Source: an uncultured Collinsella sp. (GTDB lineage: Bacteria; Actinomycetota; Coriobacteriia; Coriobacteriales; Coriobacteriaceae). Taken from it: DNA of 51,351 bases. The notes beneath the pieces were generated by a model. It worked only from the letters and a program-made list of their open reading frames with translations. It was not told the DNA's origin and searched no databases. Where the stretch lies: positions 1 to 51,351 of the forward strand of contig URCS01000005.1 of assembly GCA_900546455.1 (NCBI GenBank), written 5' to 3'. Numbering within the stretch: position 1 is the stretch's first letter; every line of letters begins with the position of its first letter. This document shows, piece by piece, positions 17,979 through 26,027 of the stretch. The translations under genes and the position numbers were made by a program.

Positions 17979-18302
17979 ATGTCATCGACTCAAAAAAGAG
18001 CCATCCTGCAGGTGCGCATTCGCGAGGAAGACAAGCAGCATGCCGAGCATCTCTACGATGCCATGGGCACATCGCTCGCCGAGGCTGTCCGCTTATTTGT
18101 CGCGCAAAGCATTTTGATGCACAAGCTCCCCTTTCAGCCGGTCGCCGTGCGCTCAAAGGACGGCACCGCCGCCTATGGATCGCTCAAAGCATATGGTGAC
18201 CCCAATCGCCGCGCCGAGGAGCGCAATGCCTGGATTGAATACCTAGCCACAGAAAGCGATGAGTCGGTTTTGGGTCCCGAGGAAGTAGATATCCATGAGT
18301 AG
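17979..18302 (+). CDS. RelB/DinJ-family antitoxin
   Basis: 107 residues. The N-terminal part (AILQVRIREEDKQHAEHLYDAMG..., then AEAVRLFVAQSI) looks like the ribbon-helix-helix domain of RelB/DinJ antitoxins, which bind DNA and autoregulate. The C-terminal part is charged and probably wraps the toxin. Start set at ATG 17979 behind AAGGGGGCC; an upstream in-frame ATG at 17913 lacks such a site and would overlap the -10 box. The stop overlaps the next gene by 8 nt, the usual arrangement in type II modules. Confidence 0.82.
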   Translation: MSSTQKRAILQVRIREEDKQHAEHLYDAMGTSLAEAVRLFVAQSILMHKLPFQPVAVRSKDGTAAYGSLKAYGDPNRRAEERNAWIEYLATESDESVLGPEEVDIHE

Positions 18303-18771
18303 CACCATCATCGACGAGACCGTCATCCTGCGCTACCTGCTTAACGACGACGAGGTCCTGTCACCGCGCGCCGCCAAGGTCATCGCCACGCGCACCGCTC
18401 GCGTCTACCCCGAGATCATCACACGCGTCGCCGTTACGCTGCGCGACGTCTACAAGGTCCCGCGCGTGGAGATTGCGACGGCCATGACCAAGCTGCTCGA
18501 TGACGTCATGGTCGACGAGCCCACCGTTATCGCCCTTGCCATCAAACTCTTTGGCAAGACCCATATGGACTTTACCGACTGCCTCCTCGCAGCCCGAACC
18601 GCCATCTACAACGATGATGTCGTGAGCTTTGGCAAGCCCATCATCCAAGGCATGATCGATTACCGCCGTAAACGCCAAACCGTGGCCGACGTTCGCGACC
18701 GCGCCGCCGAAGCACGCAGCCGAAGCACCGACTCCACCATCGACAAGCTCCGCCACCGCCCCCGCAGCTAA
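18295..18771 (+). CDS. PIN-domain toxin (VapC-like)
   Basis: 158 residues. The opening STIIDETVILRYLLNDD matches the PIN fold's first acidic motif, and DFTDCLLAARTA gives the later conserved Asp pair. PIN toxins are Mg-dependent ribonucleases. The domain ends near residue 125; the last 35 residues are basic and Ser/Arg-rich and look disordered. It is coupled to a RelB-type antitoxin rather than a VapB/AbrB type, a mixed pairing. The active-site Glu of motif 2 is probably in VYPEIITR, but this is less clear. The toxin role is inferred. Confidence 0.75.
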   Translation: MSSTIIDETVILRYLLNDDEVLSPRAAKVIATRTARVYPEIITRVAVTLRDVYKVPRVEIATAMTKLLDDVMVDEPTVIALAIKLFGKTHMDFTDCLLAARTAIYNDDVVSFGKPIIQGMIDYRRKRQTVADVRDRAAEARSRSTDSTIDKLRHRPRS

Positions 18772-18784
18772 CCCCATCCCCTCC

Positions 18785-18855
18785 TAAGTTGCGGTGAAAT
18801 ACGGACTGTTTCATGCCTTTAAAGGCCTCAACAGTCCGTATTTCACCGCAACTTA
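18785..18855. repeat. Long palindromic repeat, copy A
   Basis: Perfect 26-bp inverted repeat beginning TAAGTTGCGGTGAAATACGG, with a 19-nt centre that itself holds the palindrome GCCTTTAAAGGC. It lies between convergent genes (PIN toxin and AbiEi-like gene). The same sequence recurs at 20069-20135 and 37173-37243. No T-run follows on either strand. Confidence 0.9.
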
Positions 18856-18881
18856 TTGAAGGTGGACCGCGAACGATTTCG

Positions 18882-19883
18882 CTATCGGGATTCGGCGTAG
18901 GGTTTTGTTGTCGGAATGCCGTAACCGCGCATCATGGCACCGAACGATTCTACGTCGTAGGTGTCCGAGAGTTTGAAATGAATGACGTTGTGGCCCATGG
19001 CGCGAAGGTTCGCGTCGCGCATGAGGGCCGCTCGATACGTTTTTGCCGCCGCCCGCTCTGGATCATTTTGACCCTCGTCTTCAAACTTGCCTAGCCCATG
19101 CAGCTCTGCCAGCGTCCATGAGCCGTCTGGCATCTGCCAGCCATAATCTGCTAGATAATAGCCAGCGTTTCCCGGTCGCGTTATCTCAACTTGAAGCTCG
19201 GGCGCGGCAACCCCAGCGAGAATCATCGCTGCTCTCGCCTCGGACTCGCCGCCATTGTCTGACCTGCCGTCCATATACTCAAAAACGTCAAAAGCACGCG
19301 CGATGCCATGCAGCCCTCGACAATTTGCCTGCGCATATGCTCGCAGCTCTTCGCGTTCGACATCGTACTCACGGGCCAAGCCATCGACATAGCCCAGCCC
19401 ATAGCGAAAGGCGCTCGTTCGAGCGATATCAACAACCGTTCGACACGGATCCGTCAGTGTAAAAGGACCTAGCCGCCACACTTCGCCCGGGCGCCAGCGC
19501 TTGTATTCAACGAACTCATACGTATCACGCCTTGTAGACCGTGGCAGCAGCACTTGCACTTTATCCAGAAGCGTATACGCCGAGCCGATGCCGTAGAGCA
19601 GCGCTGCTGTCGATCCGCAAAACACAGCATCCGATTCAACGACCGCAATAGCGGATGCCAGCTGAAAGATGCGATCTTCAACCCCAAGATTATTCCAATA
19701 GACCGGATCCGCATACACGTGGTTGTAAAGACGAAGCATGAGCTCTTCCTGCATAAGCTCACGCGCACGGCGTTCATCCCAAGGATCAATTGTTATAAGC
19801 AGCTGTCCATCTTGATGAATTCCAACGGCCGAGAATAGCATCCTTGCATATGACTGCGGAAAATGATTTCCTTTATCGAGCAT
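18882..19883 (-). CDS. AbiEi-like protein with C-terminal nuclease-like domain
   Basis: 333 residues, not firmly recognised. The N-terminal two-thirds (FCGSTAALLYGIGSAYT... LTDPCRTVVDIAR) resembles the AbiEi-type antitoxin/transcriptional-regulator proteins of actinobacteria. The C-terminal 110 residues (SEARAAMIL, YYLADYGWQMPDG, LAELHGLGKFE, AMGHNVIHF) follow the E...D...ExxxK pattern of very-short-patch-repair-like DUF559 proteins. No AbiEii toxin partner is adjacent. Start is uncertain: ATG 19883 after TGGGGTTGG is preferred over GTG/ATG codons at 19901-19904. It sits alone between palindrome copies A and B. Confidence 0.6.
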   Translation of the reverse strand: MLDKGNHFPQSYARMLFSAVGIHQDGQLLITIDPWDERRARELMQEELMLRLYNHVYADPVYWNNLGVEDRIFQLASAIAVVESDAVFCGSTAALLYGIGSAYTLLDKVQVLLPRSTRRDTYEFVEYKRWRPGEVWRLGPFTLTDPCRTVVDIARTSAFRYGLGYVDGLAREYDVEREELRAYAQANCRGLHGIARAFDVFEYMDGRSDNGGESEARAAMILAGVAAPELQVEITRPGNAGYYLADYGWQMPDGSWTLAELHGLGKFEDEGQNDPERAAAKTYRAALMRDANLRAMGHNVIHFKLSDTYDVESFGAMMRGYGIPTTKPYAESR

Positions 19884-20068
19884 GGCCAACCCCATAACCA
19901 TCACGGCGGAGAGAATACCATTACGCTATCGCATGCTTCCGTCCGCAGGCCTTGCCAAAAGCTGTCCAAAAGCTTGACGCCGCAGGTCAGAGCTTCAAAA
20001 AATATTTCCACTCTCGGTAGACGGTCGCTACGACCCTCCCAACGGCATCAAAATCCACCCTTACAATT

Positions 20069-20135
20069 AGTTGCGGTGAAATACGGACTACATGGGCCAT
20101 AAAAGCCGAAAAACAGTCCGTATTTCACCGCAACT
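20069..20135. repeat. Long palindromic repeat, copy B
   Basis: 21-bp perfect arms (AGTTGCGGTGAAATACGGAC plus T and its complement) around a 25-nt centre. The arm sequence is identical to copy A over the shared length; the centre differs. Confidence 0.9.
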
Positions 20136-20167
20136 TAGAAGGGGATGTGGGGTCCCGGCATGTATAT

Positions 20168-20204
20168 GAAAATGGCTCTGGTCCCAAAAGGAACCAGAGC
20201 CATT
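20168..20204 (-). terminator. Terminator of the tRNA-Pro/tRNA-Gly operon
   Basis: 12-bp stem AATGGCTCTGGT/ACCAGAGCCATT with a 10-nt loop, followed on the minus strand by TTTTCAT. It lies 12 nt after the tRNA-Gly 3' end. Confidence 0.8.
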
Positions 20205-20215
20205 CATCTATCTTA

Positions 20216-20289
20216 TGGAGCGGGCGACGGGAATCGAACCCGCGTCATCAGCTTGGAAGGCTGGGGTTCTACCATTGAACTACGCCCGC
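20216..20289 (-). tRNA. tRNA-Gly (anticodon TCC)
   Basis: Cloverleaf starting GCGGGCGTAGTTCAATGG, with anticodon loop CTTCCAA between CAGC and GCTG. T-arm GGGTTCGATTCCC, acceptor stem GCGGGCG/CGCCCGC, discriminator T and an encoded CCA. Confidence 0.97.
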
Positions 20290-20295
20290 AAGATA

Positions 20296-20372
20296 TGGTC
20301 GGGACGACAGGATTTGAACCTGCGACATCCTGCTCCCAAAGCAGGCGCGCTACCAAACTGCGCCACGTCCCG
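20296..20372 (-). tRNA. tRNA-Pro (anticodon TGG)
   Basis: Starts CGGGACGTGGCGCAG, anticodon loop TTTGGGA inside CCTGC/GCAGG. T-arm AGGTTCAAATCCTGT, acceptor CGGGACG/CGTCCCG, discriminator A and an encoded CCA. It is separated from tRNA-Gly by 6 nt and shares its promoter. Confidence 0.97.
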
Positions 20373-20423
20373 AAGGTGTTGAGCAGCTAAGGTCTAAACC
20401 TTGCGTGTCCCAAAGCGAAGGAA

Positions 20424-20452
20424 ATTATAGGGGAGACTCCCCGCCTGTGCAA
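20424..20452 (-). promoter_or_regulatory. tRNA operon promoter
   Basis: On the minus strand TTGCAC, exactly 17 nt, then TATAAT, located about 50 nt upstream of tRNA-Pro. The spacer contains GGGGAGTCTCCCC, a dyad that might also act as the brnQ 3' hairpin. Confidence 0.82.
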
Positions 20453-20463
20453 GCATTGATGCC

Positions 20464-21822
20464 TTAGCTCCTCGAATGTGCGACAAAACGACTATGGAGC
20501 AGACCGATCACAAATGCCACCACGGCAACCGGTGCCCACGCAGCACCGATATCTGCCAGCGGCAACGCATCGAACGGCAGCCACGCGCCCGCAAAGAACG
20601 CATCGCGGACCGAGGTGATCACGCTCTGCACGGCAACCACGCCGCCGACCCAGACCCACACCTGCGGATGAGCGTCGCAAAAGCCGTGTACCAAACCCAT
20701 GAGGACCAGCACGATGGCGACGGGATACAAGGCGTTGAGCATGGGCACCGAGAACATAAGGATCACATCGAGGCCCACGTTGGAGAGCACGCACGAAAAA
20801 GCCGCGAACACAAAGGCGAGGATCGCGAAGGGGCGGCGCATGGCCTCCTCGGAAGCCTCCGCTCCCCCTTCGACCACATACGTCTCGCAGAAGTAGCGCG
20901 AGCAACAGCTGATGAGGCCGATGCACACGTTCATGCAGGCGAGGAAGAAGATGGCGAAGACCACGACTGTGCCGGCAAGGCCAAAGTGCATGGAGGCAGA
21001 GCGGGCAAGGATGGCGGCGCCGTTGGTGGCGTCGGGCATCACGGTGCCGAGCTGCATTCCGGCAAGGCCCAAGCCGCAGTAGATGATGGCCATAAGCACG
21101 CCGGCGATTACACCGGAACGCGAAATCTCAAAGGCCACGCGCTTGTCATCGGTAACACCCAGCTCGTGGATGGTCTCGGCGATGATGATGCCGAAGGCGA
21201 GCGACGCGAGCAGGTCCATGGTCTGATAGCCGGTCAAAAAGCCCTGCACGGCAGCGCCTGCATCGTAGGGAGCCTGAGGCGCGGCAGCCGGTCCCAGCGG
21301 CGAGATCACGGCAGCACCCACAACCAGCACGATGAGCGCAATGAGCGCGGGGCCCGTAATGCGGCCGAGCACGCGCGTGATGACACCCGGGCGCAGCGTG
21401 AGAGCAAACGCGACGACAAAGAAGCCAACGGCAAACACTAGGCGAGCCGTGCCGAGCGAAACACCCTCGGGCAGCAGCGGCACCAGCATTTCGAACGCCG
21501 TAGAGCTTGTGCGAGGAATAGCCAGGCACGGACCGATGGCCAGATAGACCGCCGCAACGAAGAATTCACCAAACTTGGGATGCACGCGGCCGGCCAGCTC
21601 GCGGGCCGTGCCGGCGAGCGCGACGGCGATAAATCCCATGACGGGCAAACCGATAGCGGCAATCAGAAAGCCGAACATGGCGACCGGCGTGGCTGAACCT
21701 GCTTGCAGCGCCAGCAGCGGCGGAATGATAAGGTTGCCGGCGCCAAAGAGCATCGAGAACAGGGCGATGCCGACGGTAACGACATGGTCGGAGCGCAGAC
21801 CACGCGAGGCGGATGAGGCCAT
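20464..21822 (-). CDS. brnQ: Branched-chain amino acid carrier, BrnQ/LIVCS family
   Basis: About 452 residues and 12 hydrophobic segments. The opening VTVGIALFSMLFGAGNLIIPPLLALQAG is typical of the LIVCS family (Na+- or H+-coupled Leu/Ile/Val import). Other family segments are YLAIGPCLAIPRTSSTAFEM and GYQTMDLLASLAFGIII. ATG 21822 follows AAAGG with 7-nt spacing; GTG 21828 is possible. It is separated from the upstream selenium genes by a strong terminator, so it should have its own promoter, though only 20 nt remain between them. Confidence 0.92.
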   Translation of the reverse strand: MASSASRGLRSDHVVTVGIALFSMLFGAGNLIIPPLLALQAGSATPVAMFGFLIAAIGLPVMGFIAVALAGTARELAGRVHPKFGEFFVAAVYLAIGPCLAIPRTSSTAFEMLVPLLPEGVSLGTARLVFAVGFFVVAFALTLRPGVITRVLGRITGPALIALIVLVVGAAVISPLGPAAAPQAPYDAGAAVQGFLTGYQTMDLLASLAFGIIIAETIHELGVTDDKRVAFEISRSGVIAGVLMAIIYCGLGLAGMQLGTVMPDATNGAAILARSASMHFGLAGTVVVFAIFFLACMNVCIGLISCCSRYFCETYVVEGGAEASEEAMRRPFAILAFVFAAFSCVLSNVGLDVILMFSVPMLNALYPVAIVLVLMGLVHGFCDAHPQVWVWVGGVVAVQSVITSVRDAFFAGAWLPFDALPLADIGAAWAPVAVVAFVIGLLHSRFVAHSRS

Positions 21823-21841
21823 AGACACACCTTTCGGGTCG

Positions 21842-21875
21842 AAACAAAAACGGGACGGGCAAAAGACCCGTCCCG
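21842..21875 (-). terminator. Terminator of the selenium gene run
   Basis: 9-bp stem CGGGACGGG/CCCGTCCCG with a 7-nt loop, followed on the minus strand by TTTTTGTTT. It lies 15 nt after the stop of the cysteine desulfurase-like gene. Confidence 0.9.
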
Positions 21876-21889
21876 CAAGTATATACGCT

Positions 21890-23029
21890 CTAGCAGGCTA
21901 AATCGCGCAAAGCGTCAATCGCGGTGTCGACTTCCTCGTCCGTGTTGAAATACCCAAACGAGAAGCGAACGACACCCTGACGCTCGGTCCCCAGCGCACG
22001 GTGCATGAGCGGGGCGCAATGGGCGCCGGGGCGCGTCGCAATCCCCCGCCCTTGCATGAGTGCATCCGAGATCTCTGCAGAGTCGATATCGCCCACGTTG
22101 AGCGACACAATCGCAGAGCGCGTCGGTTGGTCAAACGCACCGTAGAGCTTAATCCCCGGAATCTCGCACACGCCGGCAAGGAAGCGTTCAGCGAGCGCAC
22201 GCTCGTGCGCCGTAATCGCCTCGACCCCGCCCTGGGCCTCGATAAAGTCGAGGCCGGCAGAAAGGCCGGCGATACCGTGGCCGTTGAGCGTGCCCGCCTC
22301 CAGGCGCGTGGGCCACTCAAGCGGCTGCAGCGCATCGAAGCTGTGCACGCCTGTGCCGCCCATGGCCCACGGCGCCACGTCAATGCCCTCCGCCACGGCC
22401 AGCCCGCCGGTCCCCTGCGGACCCATGAGGCCCTTGTGGCCAGTAAAGCACACCACGTCGAGCCCCATGGCCTGCATATCGATATGCGCCGTGCCGGCAG
22501 ACTGCGAGGCATCGACAATCACAAGCGCGCCGGCCGCATGGGCCATGGCGGCCACGCGCGCAATGTCGACCTCATTGCCGGTCACATTGGAGGCGTGCGT
22601 CACCACCACAGCACGCGTGGCCGGCGTGACCAACCGCTCGAGCTCGTCATAGTCGAGCACGCCGTTCGCGTCGCAGCCCGTATGCTCAACGGTAACACCC
22701 TGCTCTGCCGCCAAGCGGTTGAGCGGACGTAGCACCGAGTTGTGCTCAAGCACCGTCGTGACCACGCGGTCGCCGGGGCGCACCACGCCATTGATAACGG
22801 TGTTGAGCGCCGCGGTGGAGTTGGGCGTAAAACACACATGGTCCGCCCTCGGGCAACCCAAAAGGCGCGCGAGCTTGGCACGGCAAGCGTGAATCGTACG
22901 AGCGGCATCGAGGGGACCCGACGTGGCGCCGCGCCCGGCATTGCCGAGCGAGCACATCGCCTGCGTCACGGCATCGATGACCGTCTGCGGCTTGTGCATG
23001 GTCGTCGCCGCGTTATCCAGATAGATCAT
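21890..23029 (-). CDS. Cysteine desulfurase / selenocysteine lyase-like protein
   Basis: 379-residue class V aminotransferase-fold PLP enzyme. The Schiff-base lysine is K199 in FTGHKGLMGP. The catalytic Cys candidate is C338 in RPGAHCAP. It opens with MIYLDNAATT, as in NifS/CsdB families. ATG 23029 overlaps the stop of the DUF3343 gene (ATGA). Position in a run with selD, yedF and DUF3343 suggests it delivers selenium (or sulfur as persulfide) for selenophosphate synthesis; that role is inferred from context. Confidence 0.87.
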   Translation of the reverse strand: MIYLDNAATTMHKPQTVIDAVTQAMCSLGNAGRGATSGPLDAARTIHACRAKLARLLGCPRADHVCFTPNSTAALNTVINGVVRPGDRVVTTVLEHNSVLRPLNRLAAEQGVTVEHTGCDANGVLDYDELERLVTPATRAVVVTHASNVTGNEVDIARVAAMAHAAGALVIVDASQSAGTAHIDMQAMGLDVVCFTGHKGLMGPQGTGGLAVAEGIDVAPWAMGGTGVHSFDALQPLEWPTRLEAGTLNGHGIAGLSAGLDFIEAQGGVEAITAHERALAERFLAGVCEIPGIKLYGAFDQPTRSAIVSLNVGDIDSAEISDALMQGRGIATRPGAHCAPLMHRALGTERQGVVRFSFGYFNTDEEVDTAIDALRDLAC

Positions 23030-23277
23030 CGCACGACCTCCCACATATCAATCACGGTATAGCCCTCGGTGGGAACACCCGCCTCGGCGAGTTCGCCGCG
23101 CAGCAGTTCCTCATCGGCAGGCAACGCCTTCCACGCCAGACCGCAGCCGGCAGCGACCTCCCCGGGCACGGGAATCGTTCGCCCGGGAAGGCCGCGCTCG
23201 ATGCACAGGGACTCGCAGCCCATGGCGGCCGCCGTGGTGGGAAACGTGATGACAAGCGCCGGGCGCTTCTCCCTCAT
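23026..23277 (-). CDS. DUF3343 putative Se/S carrier-like protein
   Basis: 83 residues. It begins MREKRPALVITFPTTAAAMG and has a Cys in MGCESLCIERG and another in AAGCGLAWK, as in DUF3343 proteins. These small proteins are repeatedly found beside selenium-metabolism genes and are proposed Se/S carriers. GGAG sits 6 nt ahead of ATG 23277. It is tightly packed between yedF (20 nt upstream) and the desulfurase gene (4-nt overlap). Confidence 0.82.
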   Translation of the reverse strand: MREKRPALVITFPTTAAAMGCESLCIERGLPGRTIPVPGEVAAGCGLAWKALPADEELLRGELAEAGVPTEGYTVIDMWEVVR

Positions 23278-23296
23278 GGCAACTCCAACCAATACG

Positions 23297-23923
23297 CTAC
23301 GGGCGCACGACGCGCACGGCCTGCTCCATCTTCTCCACGATCACGTACATGTTAGTGACCTCGCCCACCGCAAGCTGGTCTTTAATGCCATAGTGATCGA
23401 GACAGGTGCCGCAGGTAAGGATCTCGACGCCCTGCTCTGCCAGGCCCTTCAGGTCATCGAGCACCGGCGAGCCCTCGACGGTGAGCTTGGCGCCGCCGTT
23501 GTAGAACAACATGGTCGCGGGCAGCTCCTCCTGCTGCGTCACGGCGAAGATAAACGCCTTCATGAGCTTGTGGCCCAGCTCGTCGTCGCCACGGCCCATG
23601 CAGTCGGTATAGACGGAAATGACGAGTTTGCCCTTGCCGGCACTGGCGTCACAGAAGGCAGCGCCATCCTGCTCGGGATCGGCCACGGCAACGGCGCCAG
23701 AGGTCGCCACGGTCACGTGCCACTCCGCGTAAGAAACCTTCTCGACCGAGGCCGTGCAGCCCTTCTCCTGTGCCATCTTGGAGATGTTCTTGACGGCGGT
23801 CTCGTTGTCGACCGAGGTCACCACGGCACCCTCGCCATCGAGCTGTTTGAGGGCCTTAAGCGTCTTGACGACGGGCAGCGGGCAGGCATCGCCCATAGCA
23901 TTGACTTCAATTTTGGTAGACAT
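23297..23923 (-). CDS. yedF: Selenium-metabolism protein YedF (TusA-DsrE fusion)
   Basis: 208 residues. The N-terminal TusA-like domain has the sulfur-carrier motif DACPLPVV (C14). The C-terminal DsrE-like domain (about 95-205) has LFYNGGAKLTVEGSPV and ILTCGTCLDHYG. This architecture is the YedF family linked to selenium use. Start ATG 23923 is followed 3' by DUF3343. It probably relays selenium as a perselenide between the lyase-like enzyme and SelD (inference). Confidence 0.88.
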   Translation of the reverse strand: MSTKIEVNAMGDACPLPVVKTLKALKQLDGEGAVVTSVDNETAVKNISKMAQEKGCTASVEKVSYAEWHVTVATSGAVAVADPEQDGAAFCDASAGKGKLVISVYTDCMGRGDDELGHKLMKAFIFAVTQQEELPATMLFYNGGAKLTVEGSPVLDDLKGLAEQGVEILTCGTCLDHYGIKDQLAVGEVTNMYVIVEKMEQAVRVVRP

Positions 23924-23981
23924 AGTAAATTCCTTTCGAATGAATCAATCAAGAACGATAGATAGTTGAATAAACAAACCG

Positions 23982-25031
23982 TTAACGGACAACGCGGACG
24001 GCAGGACCGCCCGGCTCCGCCTCGCAAACGCGACCGACGACGGCGGCAACGCGCCCCTCGGCATGCAGACGACGCGCAAGCTCATCCACATCCGCCGCGG
24101 GCGCCGCAATAAGCAAACCGCCCGAGGTCTGCGGATCGTACAGCGCATCCAGCATGCCCGGCTCCAGGTCCTCGTCGGCCGCCACGCGCGGGCCAAAGAA
24201 GTCCTGGTTGCGGTAGGAGCCCGCGGGGATAATGCCCAGACGCGCCATGTCGAGCACCTGGTCAAAGAGCGGCACCGCCCCCGATGCAAGCTCAACCTGC
24301 ACGCCCGAGCCCTCGGCCATCTCGCACGCGTGCCCGATCAGACCAAAGCCCGTAATGTCGGTGCAGCCGTGAAGCTCAAGTCCCTCGGCCAGACGAATTG
24401 GCGCCTCGTTGAGGGTGCGCATCGAGTCAAACATGGCTGCGGCCTCGTCCTGCTCGATGAGCTCGCCCTTAATGGCCGTGGTGATGATGCCCGAGCCAAC
24501 CGCCTTGGTCAGCAGTAACGCATCGCCCACGCGCGCGCCGCTGTTGGCGAGCATGCGGTCGAGCGCGACAAACCCGCTCACGGACAGGCCGTACTTGGGC
24601 TCGTCGTCGTTGATGGTGTGACCGCCCGCGATGGAGCAACCCGCCTCGACGCACTTGCCGGCGCCGCCCGCCAGAATCTGACCGGCAACCTCAACGCCCA
24701 GGCAACTGGGTATGCAAAGCAAGTTCATGGCATGGCTCGGCCGCCCGCCCATGGCGTAGATGTCCGACAGTGAGTTTGCCGCGGCAATCTGGCCAAACAG
24801 AAACGGGTCGTCGACCATCGGCGGGAAGAAGTCGATGGACTGCACGAGGCCCAAGTTATCGCCAACGCGAAAGACGCTCGCATCGTCGGAGGTATCGAAC
24901 CCCACGAGCAGGTTGTCGTTATGCACATTGGGTAAGTCGCCCAGGACCTGGGCGAGGGCTCCGGGAGCCAACTTAGCGGCTCAACCGCTCGCGGCCGTCA
25001 TGGACGTGAGCTTAATCTGATCGTCAGCCAT
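23982..25031 (-). CDS. selD: Selenophosphate synthetase, itself a selenoprotein
   Basis: Makes selenophosphate from selenide and ATP for Sec-tRNA synthesis. The frame is interrupted by TGA at 24981-24983; reading through as Sec gives 349 residues beginning MADDQIKLTSMTAASG-U-AAKLAPGALAQVL. The Sec is codon 17, equivalent to the catalytic Cys17 of E. coli SelD, followed by the conserved Lys. Downstream motifs include GFDTSDDASVF, GGHTINDDEPKYGLSVSGF and FGLIGHACEMAEGSG. AGGAGG precedes ATG 25031. Starting at the first ATG after the TGA would lose the catalytic N-terminus. Confidence 0.95.
24939..24983 (-). promoter_or_regulatory. Recoded UGA and candidate SECIS of selD
   Basis: The UGA is followed by GGCTC/GAGCC and then GCCCAG-GTC-CTGGGC, a perfect 6-bp hairpin with an apical GUC starting 27 nt after the UGA. 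That distance fits bacterial SECIS elements, but the apical loop is less canonical than in fdhF. Confidence 0.6.
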
Positions 25032-25101
25032 CGATACCTCCTCTCATCGGTCAATCATTTCCTCCCAGTATACGCATGAATGCGAGCCTACGGCGGATGC
25101 A

Positions 25102-25866
25102 TTAATTGAGCGCCTGTGCGCGAATCGCCGCGCCGATGGCTCCGGCAAAGCGAGCCTGGGGCGAGGTGGTCACCGGCGACCCCAGTAGCTCGCCCAACCG
25201 CTCCACCACGAATGCGTTCTCGCACAGGCCTCCCGTCAGGTAGTACGGGGCGCCCGCCGCCTGCCCAGCCATGGTCGCCACGCGCGAGACCACGCTGTCG
25301 ATCACGCCACGCGCAATGTTCTCGCGCGGCTCACCGCGACCGATCAGGCTGATGACCTCGCTTTCGGCAAACACCGTGCACATGCTGCTGATCTTGGTGG
25401 GTTCGCCGGAACGCGCAAGGTCGGCCATCTGCTGTTGGGAAATACCCAGACGGTCGGCCATGATCTCCAAAAAGCGCCCCGTGCCGGCAGCGCACTTGTC
25501 GTTCATGGCAAATTTGGCCACGCGACCGCCCTTGATCTGAATGACCTTGGTGTCCTGACCGCCCACGTCGATCACGGTGCCGTGGTCGCCAAACAGGCGC
25601 ACAGCACCGGTACCGTGGCAGGTAATCTCAGTCACGACCTTATGCGCATAGGGCACGGCGACACGACCGTAGCCGGTCGCGATCACGCGCACGTCGTCGG
25701 CAGCCACGTCATAGCCGGCCGCGGCAAGCTCGCCGCGCAGACGCTCCGCCGCATCGACCGAGGAGAACCCGGTTGGCTGCACGCACGTCCACGCCACCGA
25801 ACCCCCTCCATCGACCACAGCAGCCTTAGCCGCCGTAGACCCGATATCGATCCCGATCCCTATCAT
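25102..25866 (-). CDS. 2-hydroxyacyl-CoA dehydratase activator (BcrAD/BadFG ATPase)
   Basis: 254 residues, ASKHA fold. ATP-binding motifs are GIDIGSTAAKAAVV at the N-terminus and VIDVGGQDTKVI in the middle. The bridging [4Fe-4S] Cys residues are in NDKCAAGTGRFLE and SSMCTVFAESEVISL. It acts as an ATP-driven one-electron reductase of a dehydratase or double-cubane protein, here the products of the two genes just upstream. Length is usual for HgdC-type activators. The 70-nt gap to selD downstream shows no clear terminator, so read-through into the selenium genes is possible. Confidence 0.92.
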   Translation of the reverse strand: MIGIGIDIGSTAAKAAVVDGGGSVAWTCVQPTGFSSVDAAERLRGELAAAGYDVAADDVRVIATGYGRVAVPYAHKVVTEITCHGTGAVRLFGDHGTVIDVGGQDTKVIQIKGGRVAKFAMNDKCAAGTGRFLEIMADRLGISQQQMADLARSGEPTKISSMCTVFAESEVISLIGRGEPRENIARGVIDSVVSRVATMAGQAAGAPYYLTGGLCENAFVVERLGELLGSPVTTSPQARFAGAIGAAIRAQALN

Positions 25867-25918
25867 GGCTCTCTCCCAATCTAAACATCAAAGGTAGCGG
25901 CGCGTTCAGGCGCCTTAG

Positions 25919-26027
25919 CTCTAGGTTTCTCAGGTGCCGGAGATTGACCCGAAAGAGGAGCGCAGCGTACATTGGGTACGCAAGCGACGGTTTGAGGAGC
26001 AAGATCCGGTGCCTGAGGAAGCTAGAG
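25919..26027. repeat. Bulged-hairpin repeat, element 1
   Basis: Outer arms CTCTAG...CTAGAG and CTCAGGTGCCGGA...TCCGGTGCCTGAG with a short symmetric mismatch. The inner hairpin is GCGTAC/GTACGC with loop ATTGG. The left strand holds GAAAGAGGAG; the right holds TTTGAGGAGCAAGATC. It covers the stop of the frameshifted dehydratase gene and the gap to the activator gene. Confidence 0.75.

Larger units (their letters stand above)
19905..20215. other. Intergenic region upstream of AbiEi-like gene
   Basis: About 310 nt with no gene. It contains palindrome copy B (20069-20135) and the tRNA operon terminator (20171-20204). The promoter of the AbiEi-like gene should lie here, but I see no convincing -35/-10 pair. 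Confidence 0.6.

Noticed and set aside
18785..20135. Insertion sequence bounded by terminal inverted repeats
   Set aside because: The flanking repeats are each complete palindromes, no transposase is present, and a third copy stands alone at 37 kb.
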